A stretch of DNA of 64,000 nucleotides from the NCBI GenBank assembly GCA_012518115.1, contig JAAYTD010000026.1:1-64000 (forward strand). Direction: 5' to 3'. This DNA is from Ignavibacteria bacterium. GTDB taxonomy: Bacteria; Bacteroidota; Ignavibacteria; Kapaibacteriales; UBA2268. The translations under genes were made by a program, and so were the position numbers. Of this stretch, positions 36,428 to 45,808 are shown one piece after another (within the stretch, counting starts at the first letter, position 1; each line of letters starts with the position of its first letter). Below the pieces are notes generated by a model. It worked only from the letters and a program-made list of their open reading frames with translations, was not told the origin of the DNA and searched no databases.

Positions 36428-37540
36428 TTATTTCACAAGTGGCAACATAATAGTAACTTTTGTCCCGCTATCAACTTCGCTAATAATTTTCAAACTTCCA
36501 TTATGTAAATTTGCTATTGATTTTGCTATTTCCAAACCGATACCTACGCCCTGTTGTTCAAATTTTTCACGTTGGAACTGACTATATGCACCTATAGATT
36601 TCACTTGTTCAATTGACATACCATGCCCAAAATCTGATATATCAATTTTTAAATTATCTGCTTCAATTGCTGAATCTATTGTAACTTTACTTCCTTTTTC
36701 AGAGAATTTAAAAGCATTATCTAAAATTTCATATATTAATTTTGTAAAAAGCTCTGATCCAACTGCAATTGAAATATCAGTCATAACATTGTTAATAACA
36801 CAATCTTTATATCTTTCAAATCGTTGGGCAGCCTCATAAGCACTATCAGATACGATAGCCATAGGCTCTTCTGTTACTTCGCTTCGTAATTGAGCAATAG
36901 TAGATGGTGAGTTCTTGAAGTTTTCCAGCTGTGTATAATGCAAGAAATTTTCTGTAATCCTAGCAATTCTATCGATAGAATATTTCATATCACTTGCAAT
37001 TTCTTTAATTTCTTCAGCGGAAAGCATCTCGGCAGTTCCATCAAGAACCTGTGCAATTCCTGATAGTTGCGTTAAAACAGTTCTAAATTCATGAGGCAGT
37101 GCATAGTTTAATTTTTTACCTATTTCTTCAACTTTTTCTTGCACATGTTTCTCTAAATTTTTGGATTTTTTCAACTGCGTTTCAACAACGTTCAATAAAT
37201 CACTTTTTTCAAAAGGCTTAGTTAAATAATCATCAGCCCCTTTAGCCATGCCTTCTCGCATTTTCGCTTTTTCAGTAAATGCAGTTAAAAATACAAATGG
37301 GATTGTTTCTGTTTCCTTATTGTTTTTTAAATGAGTTATCACATCATATCCTGTTAAACCCGGCATAGATACGTTACAAATTATAAGATCCGGCTTTTCC
37401 GTCTCTGCAAGTTTGATACCATCTTCTCCATTTAAAGCGGTAATAACGTCATACCCTTCGAACTCAAGAAGAACTGCAGTACTCTCTAAAATAAACTCTG
37501 CATCATCAATAATTAATATCTTTTTAGCACTATGAGGCAT
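36428..37540 (-). CDS. Receiver-histidine kinase hybrid with Asn at the phospho-acceptor site
   Basis: A 370-residue soluble protein. The N-terminal receiver domain (about 6-120) has the acidic pair (IDD), Thr (FLTAF) and Lys (YLTKPF), but the phosphorylated Asp is Asn in LIICNVSMPG (codon AAC, about residue 56). A DHp region follows with an intact acceptor His (LPHEFRTV, about 150), then a HATPase (YEILDNAFKF, DFGHGMS, GVGIGLEIAKSIANLHNG). It has no TM segment. The receiver may be locked or unresponsive while the kinase stays active. A strong SD (AGGAGG) precedes the ATG. It lies 24 bases downstream of the acidic TPR gene, suggesting partnership. Confidence 0.88.
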   Translation of the reverse strand: MPHSAKKILIIDDAEFILESTAVLLEFEGYDVITALNGEDGIKLAETEKPDLIICNVSMPGLTGYDVITHLKNNKETETIPFVFLTAFTEKAKMREGMAKGADDYLTKPFEKSDLLNVVETQLKKSKNLEKHVQEKVEEIGKKLNYALPHEFRTVLTQLSGIAQVLDGTAEMLSAEEIKEIASDMKYSIDRIARITENFLHYTQLENFKNSPSTIAQLRSEVTEEPMAIVSDSAYEAAQRFERYKDCVINNVMTDISIAVGSELFTKLIYEILDNAFKFSEKGSKVTIDSAIEADNLKIDISDFGHGMSIEQVKSIGAYSQFQREKFEQQGVGIGLEIAKSIANLHNGSLKIISEVDSGTKVTIMLPLVK

Positions 37541-37564
37541 ATTTCCTCCTTGATTTATTTGATT

Positions 37565-39304
37565 TTATAATTTTTCTTCTAATTCTTTTATTTGTTGACC
37601 AAAATACTCTTTCTTGTCCGGCTTTTCGCTAATTAACATTTCATAAACTTTAATCGCTTTTTTATAAGCTTTTTGCTTTACGAAAATTTTTGCCATAGTT
37701 TCACTAGCTACAATAACTTCAAAGTTATCATCTTCTTCCTCTACAGTTTCTGTTACAGGCGTGATTTTTGCCGTTTCCACTTGTTTAGCAATCTGAGATA
37801 AATCATCTATATTAAACTTTTGCGACGCATTGTTTTTCAAGTTTTCTTCTAATAGAAAATCTACGTTATCTATATTAACAGAATTAAAAATATGCTCGTC
37901 TGGATCTACATTAAAATTATTCTTAATAGGCAAGTAGTCATCTTGACTATAATTTAAATCTATTTTATATAAAAAATTAGCATTTTTTATATAAACTGTT
38001 TCTTCCTTTATTTCTTCATAAGGAAAGCTAAATCCTTTAGAAGAACTTTCATCAACAACTATTGATTTTAGCCCCAATTTATTATTATCTTCTTCTGTTT
38101 CTATTAAATCACTAGCTAGTACATCATATTCATTTTCTAAATCGCAATCCTCAGTAGATACATCATGTTGATCTTGCGCTATTTGTTCTTCAAGTTCTAC
38201 TATTTCATCTAAACGAACAAAACTATTATCAATATCAGATTGCGCTTCGTTATCTTCTATATCATCTTTTAATGAGTCGGAAACTGAAAACACGTCTGCT
38301 TCTGCATCGTAAAGCTCATCAACTGTAAATTCGGAAGAGGAAACATCAGGAACTACATCTTCTTCTTCAGATACAACTAAATCTTCATCTTCAAATGAAA
38401 CGTCAGAAATAGCAGCATCTTCAAAAGATAAGGCTGCTGGCTCTTCTACATCAGCGGAAGATGAAGCTAGTTCGGTTGCAACATCAAGAGCAGAAAACTC
38501 CTCATCTTGAAACTCGGAAGTAGAAATATCAAGAGCTCCGTCTTCTTGAGCAGAGGCAAAAAAAGTATCTTCTTCTAAAAAAACATCTGAAATAGCAGCT
38601 TCATCAAAAGATAAATCTTGAGCGTCCTCTACATCATCGGAAGAAGAAACGGAAAAATCGTCTAGTACGGTTGCGACATCAGGAGTAGAAATTTCCTCAC
38701 CTGTAAGTTCAGATGAAGAAACATCAAAAGAGACATCTTCTTCTTCAGATACAACTAAATTTTCATCGTCAAATAAAGCGTCAGAAATAGTATCTTCGTC
38801 AAAAGACACAGATTCTGTTTCTCCTATATCACCTTGATCATTTTGATTTTCTTCATCAATAGATAACTTGATAAAACTTTCATCGTCAGGTGGTCTGTTA
38901 AGTATGTTCGTGAGATTTTTTATTTCTTCTAGCTGACTTGATACATCATACTTATCTTTATTACTAGATTTACTTTCAAAAAATTCAATATTCATATTTT
39001 CTTCTATTTCAATATCCTCTGCCACATTGTTATTTTCCAGTTCTGGTATTTCATTATATATTTGACGTTTAATATTAATAATTGATAGATTTATAGGATA
39101 CCTTTTTTCAGCAGCATTAATAATAATTTTTGCAGAATCAATTTCATTAGATAAATAATATGCTTTTGCAAGCAATGCCATAGCTAAAGGATAATTAGGA
39201 TACTTTAATAGTCCTGCCTCACATAGTGCTATAACTTTTTCAAACTCATTGTTCTGTAACAAGTTATCAGCTTCTAATGCAAATTTATAAGATACTTCTG
39301 ACAT
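37565..39304 (-). CDS. TPR protein with long acidic repeated linker
   Basis: A 579-residue cytoplasmic-looking protein without signal peptide or TM. The N-terminus (about 1-75) is TPR-like (LLQNNEFEKVIALCEAGLLKYP). The middle (about 150-345) is highly acidic and low-complexity, with three imperfect copies of a unit of about 55-60 residues that includes SFDEDTISD / SFDEAAISD / SFEDAAISD and ends in DVSSSE-like motifs. The C-terminus (about 525-579) is a TPR (MAKIFVKQKAYKKAIKVYEM). This layout recalls FimV-like scaffolds, but no homology is claimed. It is followed immediately by the REC-kinase gene and has its own SD (AAAGGAAA). Confidence 0.75.
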   Translation of the reverse strand: MSEVSYKFALEADNLLQNNEFEKVIALCEAGLLKYPNYPLAMALLAKAYYLSNEIDSAKIIINAAEKRYPINLSIINIKRQIYNEIPELENNNVAEDIEIEENMNIEFFESKSSNKDKYDVSSQLEEIKNLTNILNRPPDDESFIKLSIDEENQNDQGDIGETESVSFDEDTISDALFDDENLVVSEEEDVSFDVSSSELTGEEISTPDVATVLDDFSVSSSDDVEDAQDLSFDEAAISDVFLEEDTFFASAQEDGALDISTSEFQDEEFSALDVATELASSSADVEEPAALSFEDAAISDVSFEDEDLVVSEEEDVVPDVSSSEFTVDELYDAEADVFSVSDSLKDDIEDNEAQSDIDNSFVRLDEIVELEEQIAQDQHDVSTEDCDLENEYDVLASDLIETEEDNNKLGLKSIVVDESSSKGFSFPYEEIKEETVYIKNANFLYKIDLNYSQDDYLPIKNNFNVDPDEHIFNSVNIDNVDFLLEENLKNNASQKFNIDDLSQIAKQVETAKITPVTETVEEEDDNFEVIVASETMAKIFVKQKAYKKAIKVYEMLISEKPDKKEYFGQQIKELEEKL

Positions 39305-39319
39305 AATTTTTCCTTTGAC

Positions 39320-42259
39320 TTATTTTTCATAAATTATAGTTTTTGTATAAGAATTATTTTGATTGTTAATTCTTAATAAATAAGCACCTTGCGATAAATT
39401 GTCTATATTTATCACATCTGCCTTGTTATCCATATATTTTGTTAAGATTTTTTCTCCTACAAAATTATATAATTCTGCTTTTAAATTTACAAGATCGTTT
39501 TTGAGTAATAAGATATATATTTTTTTATCACTTACATAAACTTTCGCAAATTCATCTGTTTCTTCTTGAAAGTTGTTATCTATCGCTCCATACTCTTCTT
39601 TTGCACATTTTTCGAGTGATGCTATAAGTTTTTCTTTAGTTTCTTCTACCGCTGAACAGATTATACATTCTCGCGTTTCATTTGCCTTAAAATCATCTAA
39701 AAAATGTAATCCAACAACGTATGAAATATCTGTAACTTTATCAACTTGCTTGTTTTTTCCGCTTGTAAGTGCTTGGATTTGTATATTCCTGTTGAAAATA
39801 TCTTCTACCATATTATCAATACCTGCTGCTTGTGGTAAAACAAAATAATCAGAATTACTATATTTCGGATAATAAACTAACGAACCGACAAAAGCAGTTA
39901 AATCAGTATCGTAAGCTATCTCCACCGCTGCATAGTCTTGTCCTATGCTATACGGAATACATTCACTACAAAACTCCACTCTATTTCTAGCATTTGACTT
40001 GCCAACGTCCCAATCGTAATAATGCCCAATTACAAAATCTTTTATAGTTTTTCCACTGATATTTTTAGCTGTTATAATCATTTTCATAGCAGTAGAGCTA
40101 TCTTGAGGCAACAAATATTTTGTTTGAATTTCAACTCCGATTTTGTTTTCTAGCTTAGCTTTAGAATCTTCAATTATATTGATATTATTTTCTTTACCTT
40201 CTAATTTCTTTACAGGAACGAAACTATTTCTATCAGGCTTTCTCTGGTCTGTATCTAAATTTACAGAAACAACTTTTTTCAATCCCGCTGAAGCCATTAC
40301 GCCACCTTCATATATGAAATTACCTATCGTTTTATGAGAAAAACCTGCTCCGAAGCTACTTAAACCCGTAGGTGTTGAGTAACCTATTGAACCCGCATCG
40401 CCAACAGAAATACTCATTATTTCATTATAAAAAGTTGTTACTTGATTTGTTGTAGCGAGTCGCATTTTAAAATTATCGCTATAAACTTCATCGTTTATAT
40501 TAGTTCCTGAAATATAGACTTTGAAAATCGCTTCATAGTTATTAGCATTTTGAACTATAACACTCGTTTTATACTTTTTTCGTTCTCCTTTTTTAATATC
40601 GCCTATGAACATCACAGGTTCCATCAATTTATAAGCATTTTTATCTAAAGCAAATATTAACGAAAAATTTAATGATATATTCTTTGCATCGGCAAGAATA
40701 TTTTCTAAAACTAAATTCAGATCTAACGTATCTAAATCGCTAGCTCTATCACGCTTTTTACCTGTTATTCTATCGGTAAAAAAATGTTCAACTAATACAA
40801 CAGCAGGTAATTTTTCTATCTCACTAACTAGCGCTTTACGTGCATTTACTTGCAAAGGAATAAATGCTGAATCGTATTCATTCTTCCCATTAGAAGTAAG
40901 AATATTGCCGCTACGTCTTGCTATTTCAATAGCTTCTAAAGGCGACAAATAAGGTTTAGCAGAACGAATTAAACCCACAACGCCACTAACAACAGGAGTA
41001 GCAAATGATGAACCAGATGTAACTTGTTTATAAGCATTGTTTGAAGTAATTGTCCAATTTCCATTTGAAGGTGCCATAATACGAACAGGTACGCCATAAA
41101 CAACATTTCCAACAACATCACCTTTTCCTACCGCTCCTACTCCTAAAGCGCCGAAATATCCCGCAGGATAAAATGAAGAATAATTGCCAGCACCATTTGA
41201 ACCAACGTTGCCACCCGCAGCAATTAAAGCAACATCACAAGCTGTTATATAATCAACAACAAGTTGATTTGTAACGGAATAAACATCAGGTATTCCCCAG
41301 CTACAATTTAGAACTTTGCAACCGCGAACAGCTGCATAAATCATTGATTGATAGCCATATATTACAGAATTATAATTGTCTCTCGATGATGTTTTGATAG
41401 GTACTATTCGGCAACGATTTGCAACACCAGCTATTCCAATTCCGTTATTGACCCTAGCGGCTAAAATACCAGCTACTTCTGTGCCATGTCCACCGGGCGA
41501 AGTAACATCATCACGCGCAGAATCATCATCTTCCCAAGCAAAGTTATAACCATAATAATCGTCAACATAGCCGTTGTTATCGTTATCTATACCGTCGTTC
41601 GGAATTTCTTTCTCATTTATAGCAATGCCTTCTACTAAATCTTCGTGCTGCCAATTTACTCCACAATCACTAACGCCTATCAATACATCTTCACTAGCTT
41701 CTGAAATATCCCAAGCAGAAAAAATATCTATTCGCTTCAACATATCTTGAAGTTGAACTTTAGGATCATTAGGCTCCATTAATAATTCAGGAACATAATA
41801 AGGTTCAGCAAGTTCAATGCTTACATCTTGATTTTGTATATACTTACAAAAATGTAAAACATCAATTTCCTTGTTAAATTCTATAATTGCCGTTCGCTTA
41901 AGTTTCTCTTCTAATGATTTAATTGTAGCTAGTTTTTCTTTTGATAGCCCTTTGATTCTTTCTTTTATGTTACTTACAGCATTAGAAGATGAAAGCAAAA
42001 AGTCTATAATTCTATAGTCCGTTGGAGCAATACTATTGATATTTTTATAATTCTTACTTTCTATCACAGAGCTATTGTCTAAGGATTTAAAACGAACTAT
42101 AGCTACTCCAGCAAGAACCTTAGGTGATGTTGTATCATTTTTATATAAATATGTAATTCTATCAGAAGATGTTAATCTTGCAGATAATCCTAATGCCTTT
42201 ATAGGAATAAGTCCTAAAATCAACAATAACAAGATAGAAATAGTATTAATTTTTCTCAT
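39320..42259 (-). CDS. Secreted subtilase (S8) with T9SS-like C-terminal domain
   Basis: 979 residues from ATG 42259 (MRKINTIS; the ORF-track start at 42274 is TTG). A signal peptide is followed by an inhibitor-like prodomain. The S8 catalytic triad is present: Asp in LIGVSDCGVNW, His in GGHGTEVAGILAARV, Ser in VTSGSSFATPVVSG. Ca-site-like DNDNNGYVDDYYG lies between Asp and His. The end (AELYNFVGEKIL, NIDNLSQGAYLLRI) matches a T9SS type A sorting domain, though the usual PNP motif is missing. Likely a secreted protease. It sits inside the asd-to-mtnN run. Confidence 0.9.
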   Translation of the reverse strand: MRKINTISILLLLILGLIPIKALGLSARLTSSDRITYLYKNDTTSPKVLAGVAIVRFKSLDNSSVIESKNYKNINSIAPTDYRIIDFLLSSSNAVSNIKERIKGLSKEKLATIKSLEEKLKRTAIIEFNKEIDVLHFCKYIQNQDVSIELAEPYYVPELLMEPNDPKVQLQDMLKRIDIFSAWDISEASEDVLIGVSDCGVNWQHEDLVEGIAINEKEIPNDGIDNDNNGYVDDYYGYNFAWEDDDSARDDVTSPGGHGTEVAGILAARVNNGIGIAGVANRCRIVPIKTSSRDNYNSVIYGYQSMIYAAVRGCKVLNCSWGIPDVYSVTNQLVVDYITACDVALIAAGGNVGSNGAGNYSSFYPAGYFGALGVGAVGKGDVVGNVVYGVPVRIMAPSNGNWTITSNNAYKQVTSGSSFATPVVSGVVGLIRSAKPYLSPLEAIEIARRSGNILTSNGKNEYDSAFIPLQVNARKALVSEIEKLPAVVLVEHFFTDRITGKKRDRASDLDTLDLNLVLENILADAKNISLNFSLIFALDKNAYKLMEPVMFIGDIKKGERKKYKTSVIVQNANNYEAIFKVYISGTNINDEVYSDNFKMRLATTNQVTTFYNEIMSISVGDAGSIGYSTPTGLSSFGAGFSHKTIGNFIYEGGVMASAGLKKVVSVNLDTDQRKPDRNSFVPVKKLEGKENNINIIEDSKAKLENKIGVEIQTKYLLPQDSSTAMKMIITAKNISGKTIKDFVIGHYYDWDVGKSNARNRVEFCSECIPYSIGQDYAAVEIAYDTDLTAFVGSLVYYPKYSNSDYFVLPQAAGIDNMVEDIFNRNIQIQALTSGKNKQVDKVTDISYVVGLHFLDDFKANETRECIICSAVEETKEKLIASLEKCAKEEYGAIDNNFQEETDEFAKVYVSDKKIYILLLKNDLVNLKAELYNFVGEKILTKYMDNKADVINIDNLSQGAYLLRINNQNNSYTKTIIYEK

Positions 42260-42285
42260 TACTTCTTGTTTCAAAACAACATTTT

Positions 42286-42795
42286 TTATGAATCATTCTC
42301 TGTTTTACCTGCTTGTTCATTATGTTTTTTTACACGTTTTTCTTTAATCCTATAAAACCAAGTACAAATATTATTCATTTCTTTTATCATCATTTTGGGA
42401 TAAACATAAACAATATATACTTTATCGCCTTCAAGTTGTAAGACTTTGTGTAAAGGATACTTATCCTTAAAGCTCTGATGGTATTTTGCATTTATTGAGT
42501 TTGAAATTTTTCTTAGATCTTTTTTACTAAACTCAATTTTTTTCTTCGTAAATTTTTTCAAAAAATTATAAACTGTATTAGGCGAAGATAAATATTTAGA
42601 ATCTCTTACATGTTTTCTAGGTAATGTTGTCCTTTTTCTACTGATAAACTTCTTAGCGTTATATTTGTTCTGCGTGCTCTGCGTATTTTTTCTATAACGA
42701 TTTTGAGTATTAGGATTTATCCTTTGCCTATATTTATTACCACCGCTATTATTAACACCAGTATTAACATTCATTTGATTTGTCTGATTTGTCAT
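42286..42795 (-). CDS. Basic Asn/Gln-rich orphan protein
   Basis: A 169-residue protein I do not recognise. Residues 1-60 are rich in Asn, Gln, Arg and Lys (disordered, basic); residues 65-169 look folded, with FLKKFTKKKIEFSKKDLRKI and KVYIVYVYPKMMIKEM. There is no signal peptide or TM. The charge suggests nucleic-acid binding, which is inference only. A clear SD (AAGGAG) and tight spacing (20 bases after asd, 26 before the subtilase) support it as a real gene. Confidence 0.6.
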   Translation of the reverse strand: MTNQTNQMNVNTGVNNSGGNKYRQRINPNTQNRYRKNTQSTQNKYNAKKFISRKRTTLPRKHVRDSKYLSSPNTVYNFLKKFTKKKIEFSKKDLRKISNSINAKYHQSFKDKYPLHKVLQLEGDKVYIVYVYPKMMIKEMNNICTWFYRIKEKRVKKHNEQAGKTENDS

Positions 42796-42815
42796 AAGAT
42801 TTCTCCTTAATTTTA

Positions 42816-43796
42816 TTATTTTTTATTTATTAATTTTTCTGCTATTTGTATAGCATTTGTAGCCGCACCTTTACGCAAGTTATCCGCTGTAATCCATAAA
42901 TAAATACCGTTTTCCGCGCTGTCGTCCTGTCTTATTCTGCCGACAAAAACTTCATCTCTTCCATTGCTCATTTGAGGCGTAGGATAAACGCCATTAGCTA
43001 AATCATCAGCTACAACAATGCCCGACTGCTTTTTTAGTACATTTCTCACTTCCTCAATATTTGCGGGCATACTTAGCTCTATATTTGCAGAAATAGAATG
43101 AGAATTTTCTATAGGCAATCTTACACAGGTGATAGCTAGCTTTAGATCCTGTTGAGATAAAATTTTCCTTGTTTCATTGAACATTTTCACTTCTTCATTT
43201 GTAAAACAAGTATCTGCATTAGGATGAAAAACGATATTATTGAAAATTGAAAAAGTTCTTGTATTTTTATCTTGAATTTCATTGTGAAATTTATTTAATC
43301 CAGCTTGTCCTGCCCCACTTATAGCTTGATAAGTAGAAGCAACAACGCGTTTTAAACCAAATTTTTTCTGTAACGCATAAAGAGGAATAACAAACTGAAT
43401 TGTCGAACAATTAGGATTAGCTATTATTCCTTTATGCTCTTTTATTCTTTCAGGATTTACTTCTGGAACTACCAAAGGAACATCAGGTTTCAATCTCCAA
43501 AAACTACCATTATCAATCACAATACAGTTGCTCGCCACTGCAACAGGAGCAAAGTTTTCACTTACATAATTTCCCGCTGAAAACAAAGCAATATCTATAT
43601 TTTCAAATGAGTTATCATTCAATTCTTCAACTGCTACTTCATTATCCAAATAATTAATTTTCGTTCCTACACTTCTTTTTGAAGCTAAAAGCTTAATATT
43701 ATTTATTGGGAAATTACGCTCTTCAAGAATTTTTATCATCGTACGACCTACAAGACCCGTCGCACCGACAACAGCTACATTATATTTTTTATTCAT
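42816..43796 (-). CDS. asd: Aspartate-semialdehyde dehydrogenase
   Basis: A 326-residue enzyme that reduces aspartyl phosphate to aspartate semialdehyde for lysine/DAP, threonine and methionine synthesis. Nucleotide-binding VAVVGATGLVG, catalytic Cys in NPNCSTIQ, and ISGAGQAGLNKFHNE with the terminal RIRQDDSAENGIYLW are all present. Normal length. It is the first gene of a long minus-strand run through mtnN. Confidence 0.95.
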   Translation of the reverse strand: MNKKYNVAVVGATGLVGRTMIKILEERNFPINNIKLLASKRSVGTKINYLDNEVAVEELNDNSFENIDIALFSAGNYVSENFAPVAVASNCIVIDNGSFWRLKPDVPLVVPEVNPERIKEHKGIIANPNCSTIQFVIPLYALQKKFGLKRVVASTYQAISGAGQAGLNKFHNEIQDKNTRTFSIFNNIVFHPNADTCFTNEEVKMFNETRKILSQQDLKLAITCVRLPIENSHSISANIELSMPANIEEVRNVLKKQSGIVVADDLANGVYPTPQMSNGRDEVFVGRIRQDDSAENGIYLWITADNLRKGAATNAIQIAEKLINKK

Positions 43797-43906
43797 TAAT
43801 ATACTTGTTTAAAAATACAAAAATACAAAATATTTCTTATTATATTATAAAACTTTCTCGTATGATTTCTATATAAATTAATTCTAAAATGTGAACGCAC
43901 TAGCTA

Positions 43907-45805
43907 TTAATCAACTTCTTCTGGTTTTTGCAATTGATTATTATCCACAACAAATATTTTCACTTCAAAAGCTAGTAATTTTATTTCTTCAATTTTATCT
44001 ATTACTTTATCTTCTAAAATATCAAAGACTTGTTGCAAATCAATAGCTACAGTCTGTTCCTCTTGAAAATAATTAGCTACAACAAGAATAGATTTATTTT
44101 CATCAATTTTCCGCTTAAACATCAAGATATTTTCTTCATCGCAATCAACTAAGCTAATATCTGTTAATGTGTTAAACGTAAAATATTCATTTCTAACTTT
44201 ATTTATTTTTTTTATAAAATCAACAATATTGCTATCGTCCCATTTCAAATTTGCCGTAGAAAAAAGCGGTAATTTCTCTACAGTATAATCCGAAGTATCT
44301 ATATTTTCAAAACCTAAGCCTGTATTTACAGGAAATTTCTCACAAAGTTCAAATCCTGAATGCAAAAATAAAGGTAAAGGCAAAAAAGCACTTATAGTAT
44401 ATATAAGTTTATTAAATTGAATACTATTATCAGGAAATCGTGATGCAGTTCTCGGCGTATTATGCGTTTCAGAAGTAGCGAAAAATTTTATAGGAAAATC
44501 CTTCCGTTCCAATCGCTTTATTATCTCACGCATTTTATAATAATTATGTGCATCAAACGGCATATAACCTAAAACAAGATCGTAACCTTCTTTTACAGAA
44601 TTTTCATTAGGAACAAAATTTTCTTCCCAGAACATAAAATCTTCTTTCACCGCCCTCGCATTAGAGACAATTCTTTGCATCAATTTTTTAGGCAAAGAAT
44701 GCCCCATATCAATCATAACGCCATCAATATTGAACTTCTTTTGATAATACGGAATAATATTTTCTATATGTTGCCATAAACTTTTCACCTCATTTTCTTC
44801 TTTTGCCAACTCTTCATCATACATTCTAACCGTATTATAAGCTATATAGTTAAATTCTTCGCTGTCATATAATTTCAAATATGTAACATCAGACCAAGCA
44901 GGCTGAATATCATTGGGAGGCCAATCCGCAAAAGCACCCGGTATCTTCACTTTTTCGCCTTTTTCGGTAATTCCTATAATTCTACCGTTTTCATCTTTTT
45001 GCACCATAATAGGCGTATTTGTAAACATATCACGATAAATTTTATGCGGTGCAATTAAATTTTTGAAGTTTTTATTTTCAACATTTAGTTTAATATCTTC
45101 CAATTCTTTATCGGTAAAAACAGGAGCTCCATAAAATTCTTCCGAAATATTTTCGCTATCTCGCTCTTCAATATCTTCTTTAATCCAATAAAACCATTCG
45201 GGATTCTTGATAGCTAGTTCACTATCTTTACTTGCAGTTCTGAAAACGAACTCTACAATTATTTTCATTCCAAGATGATGCCCTGCTTCCACAAAAGCTG
45301 CAAACAGTTCTTCAACCTCTAAATCAAGTAAAGGTTCATTCAAAAACTCATCTAATTTATATGGATTTGAAATTGAATAAGGGGAGCCTAAATCACCTTT
45401 TTTACCTTCACTACCAATTGCTGTAATAGGTAAAAGATAAACAATGTTAACTCCAAGTTTTTTTAAATAAGGCAAGAAAGCAATAGCTTTTAAAAATGTA
45501 CCCGTTTCTTTAAAACTTTGAGCAAAGTTCAACACTTTACCGTCTTGATTATGATCAAAAGCCGTAGTAAATCGCGTAAACAAATTATAAATAATAGGCG
45601 ACTCCACCTTTTTTGATGAAGTAGATGATCCATTTTCTATAATCCATTCAATTTGATTTATAAAAAAATGTTCAGGTCTTTCTAAAAAAGTACTTCCGCT
45701 TGTACTATTATCACACTTCCAAAGCGTAGGAAATACATCTTTTGTTTCATCAGCATTTACTAAAACTGATTTTAATTTTTGAAGAACTTTTTGGAGATTT
45801 TTCAT
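43907..45805 (-). CDS. Divergent GH13 (alpha-amylase-like) protein
   Basis: A 632-residue TIM-barrel protein of the alpha-amylase superfamily: IYNLFTRF, LKKLGVNIVYLLPI, GMKIIVEFVFRTAS (region I, without the usual DxxxNH), GVMIDMGHS (region II, nucleophile Asp kept but the invariant Arg is Met), FMFWEENF (region III, Glu kept) and ATSETHNTPRTASR (region IV, Asn where the stabilising Asp is expected). A C-terminal beta domain follows. No signal peptide, so it is probably cytoplasmic and acts on glycogen- or maltodextrin-like substrates, or has a changed activity. Three bases separate it from the upstream secreted-protein gene. Confidence 0.8.
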   Translation of the reverse strand: MKNLQKVLQKLKSVLVNADETKDVFPTLWKCDNSTSGSTFLERPEHFFINQIEWIIENGSSTSSKKVESPIIYNLFTRFTTAFDHNQDGKVLNFAQSFKETGTFLKAIAFLPYLKKLGVNIVYLLPITAIGSEGKKGDLGSPYSISNPYKLDEFLNEPLLDLEVEELFAAFVEAGHHLGMKIIVEFVFRTASKDSELAIKNPEWFYWIKEDIEERDSENISEEFYGAPVFTDKELEDIKLNVENKNFKNLIAPHKIYRDMFTNTPIMVQKDENGRIIGITEKGEKVKIPGAFADWPPNDIQPAWSDVTYLKLYDSEEFNYIAYNTVRMYDEELAKEENEVKSLWQHIENIIPYYQKKFNIDGVMIDMGHSLPKKLMQRIVSNARAVKEDFMFWEENFVPNENSVKEGYDLVLGYMPFDAHNYYKMREIIKRLERKDFPIKFFATSETHNTPRTASRFPDNSIQFNKLIYTISAFLPLPLFLHSGFELCEKFPVNTGLGFENIDTSDYTVEKLPLFSTANLKWDDSNIVDFIKKINKVRNEYFTFNTLTDISLVDCDEENILMFKRKIDENKSILVVANYFQEEQTVAIDLQQVFDILEDKVIDKIEEIKLLAFEVKIFVVDNNQLQKPEEVD

Positions 45806-45808
45806 ATT

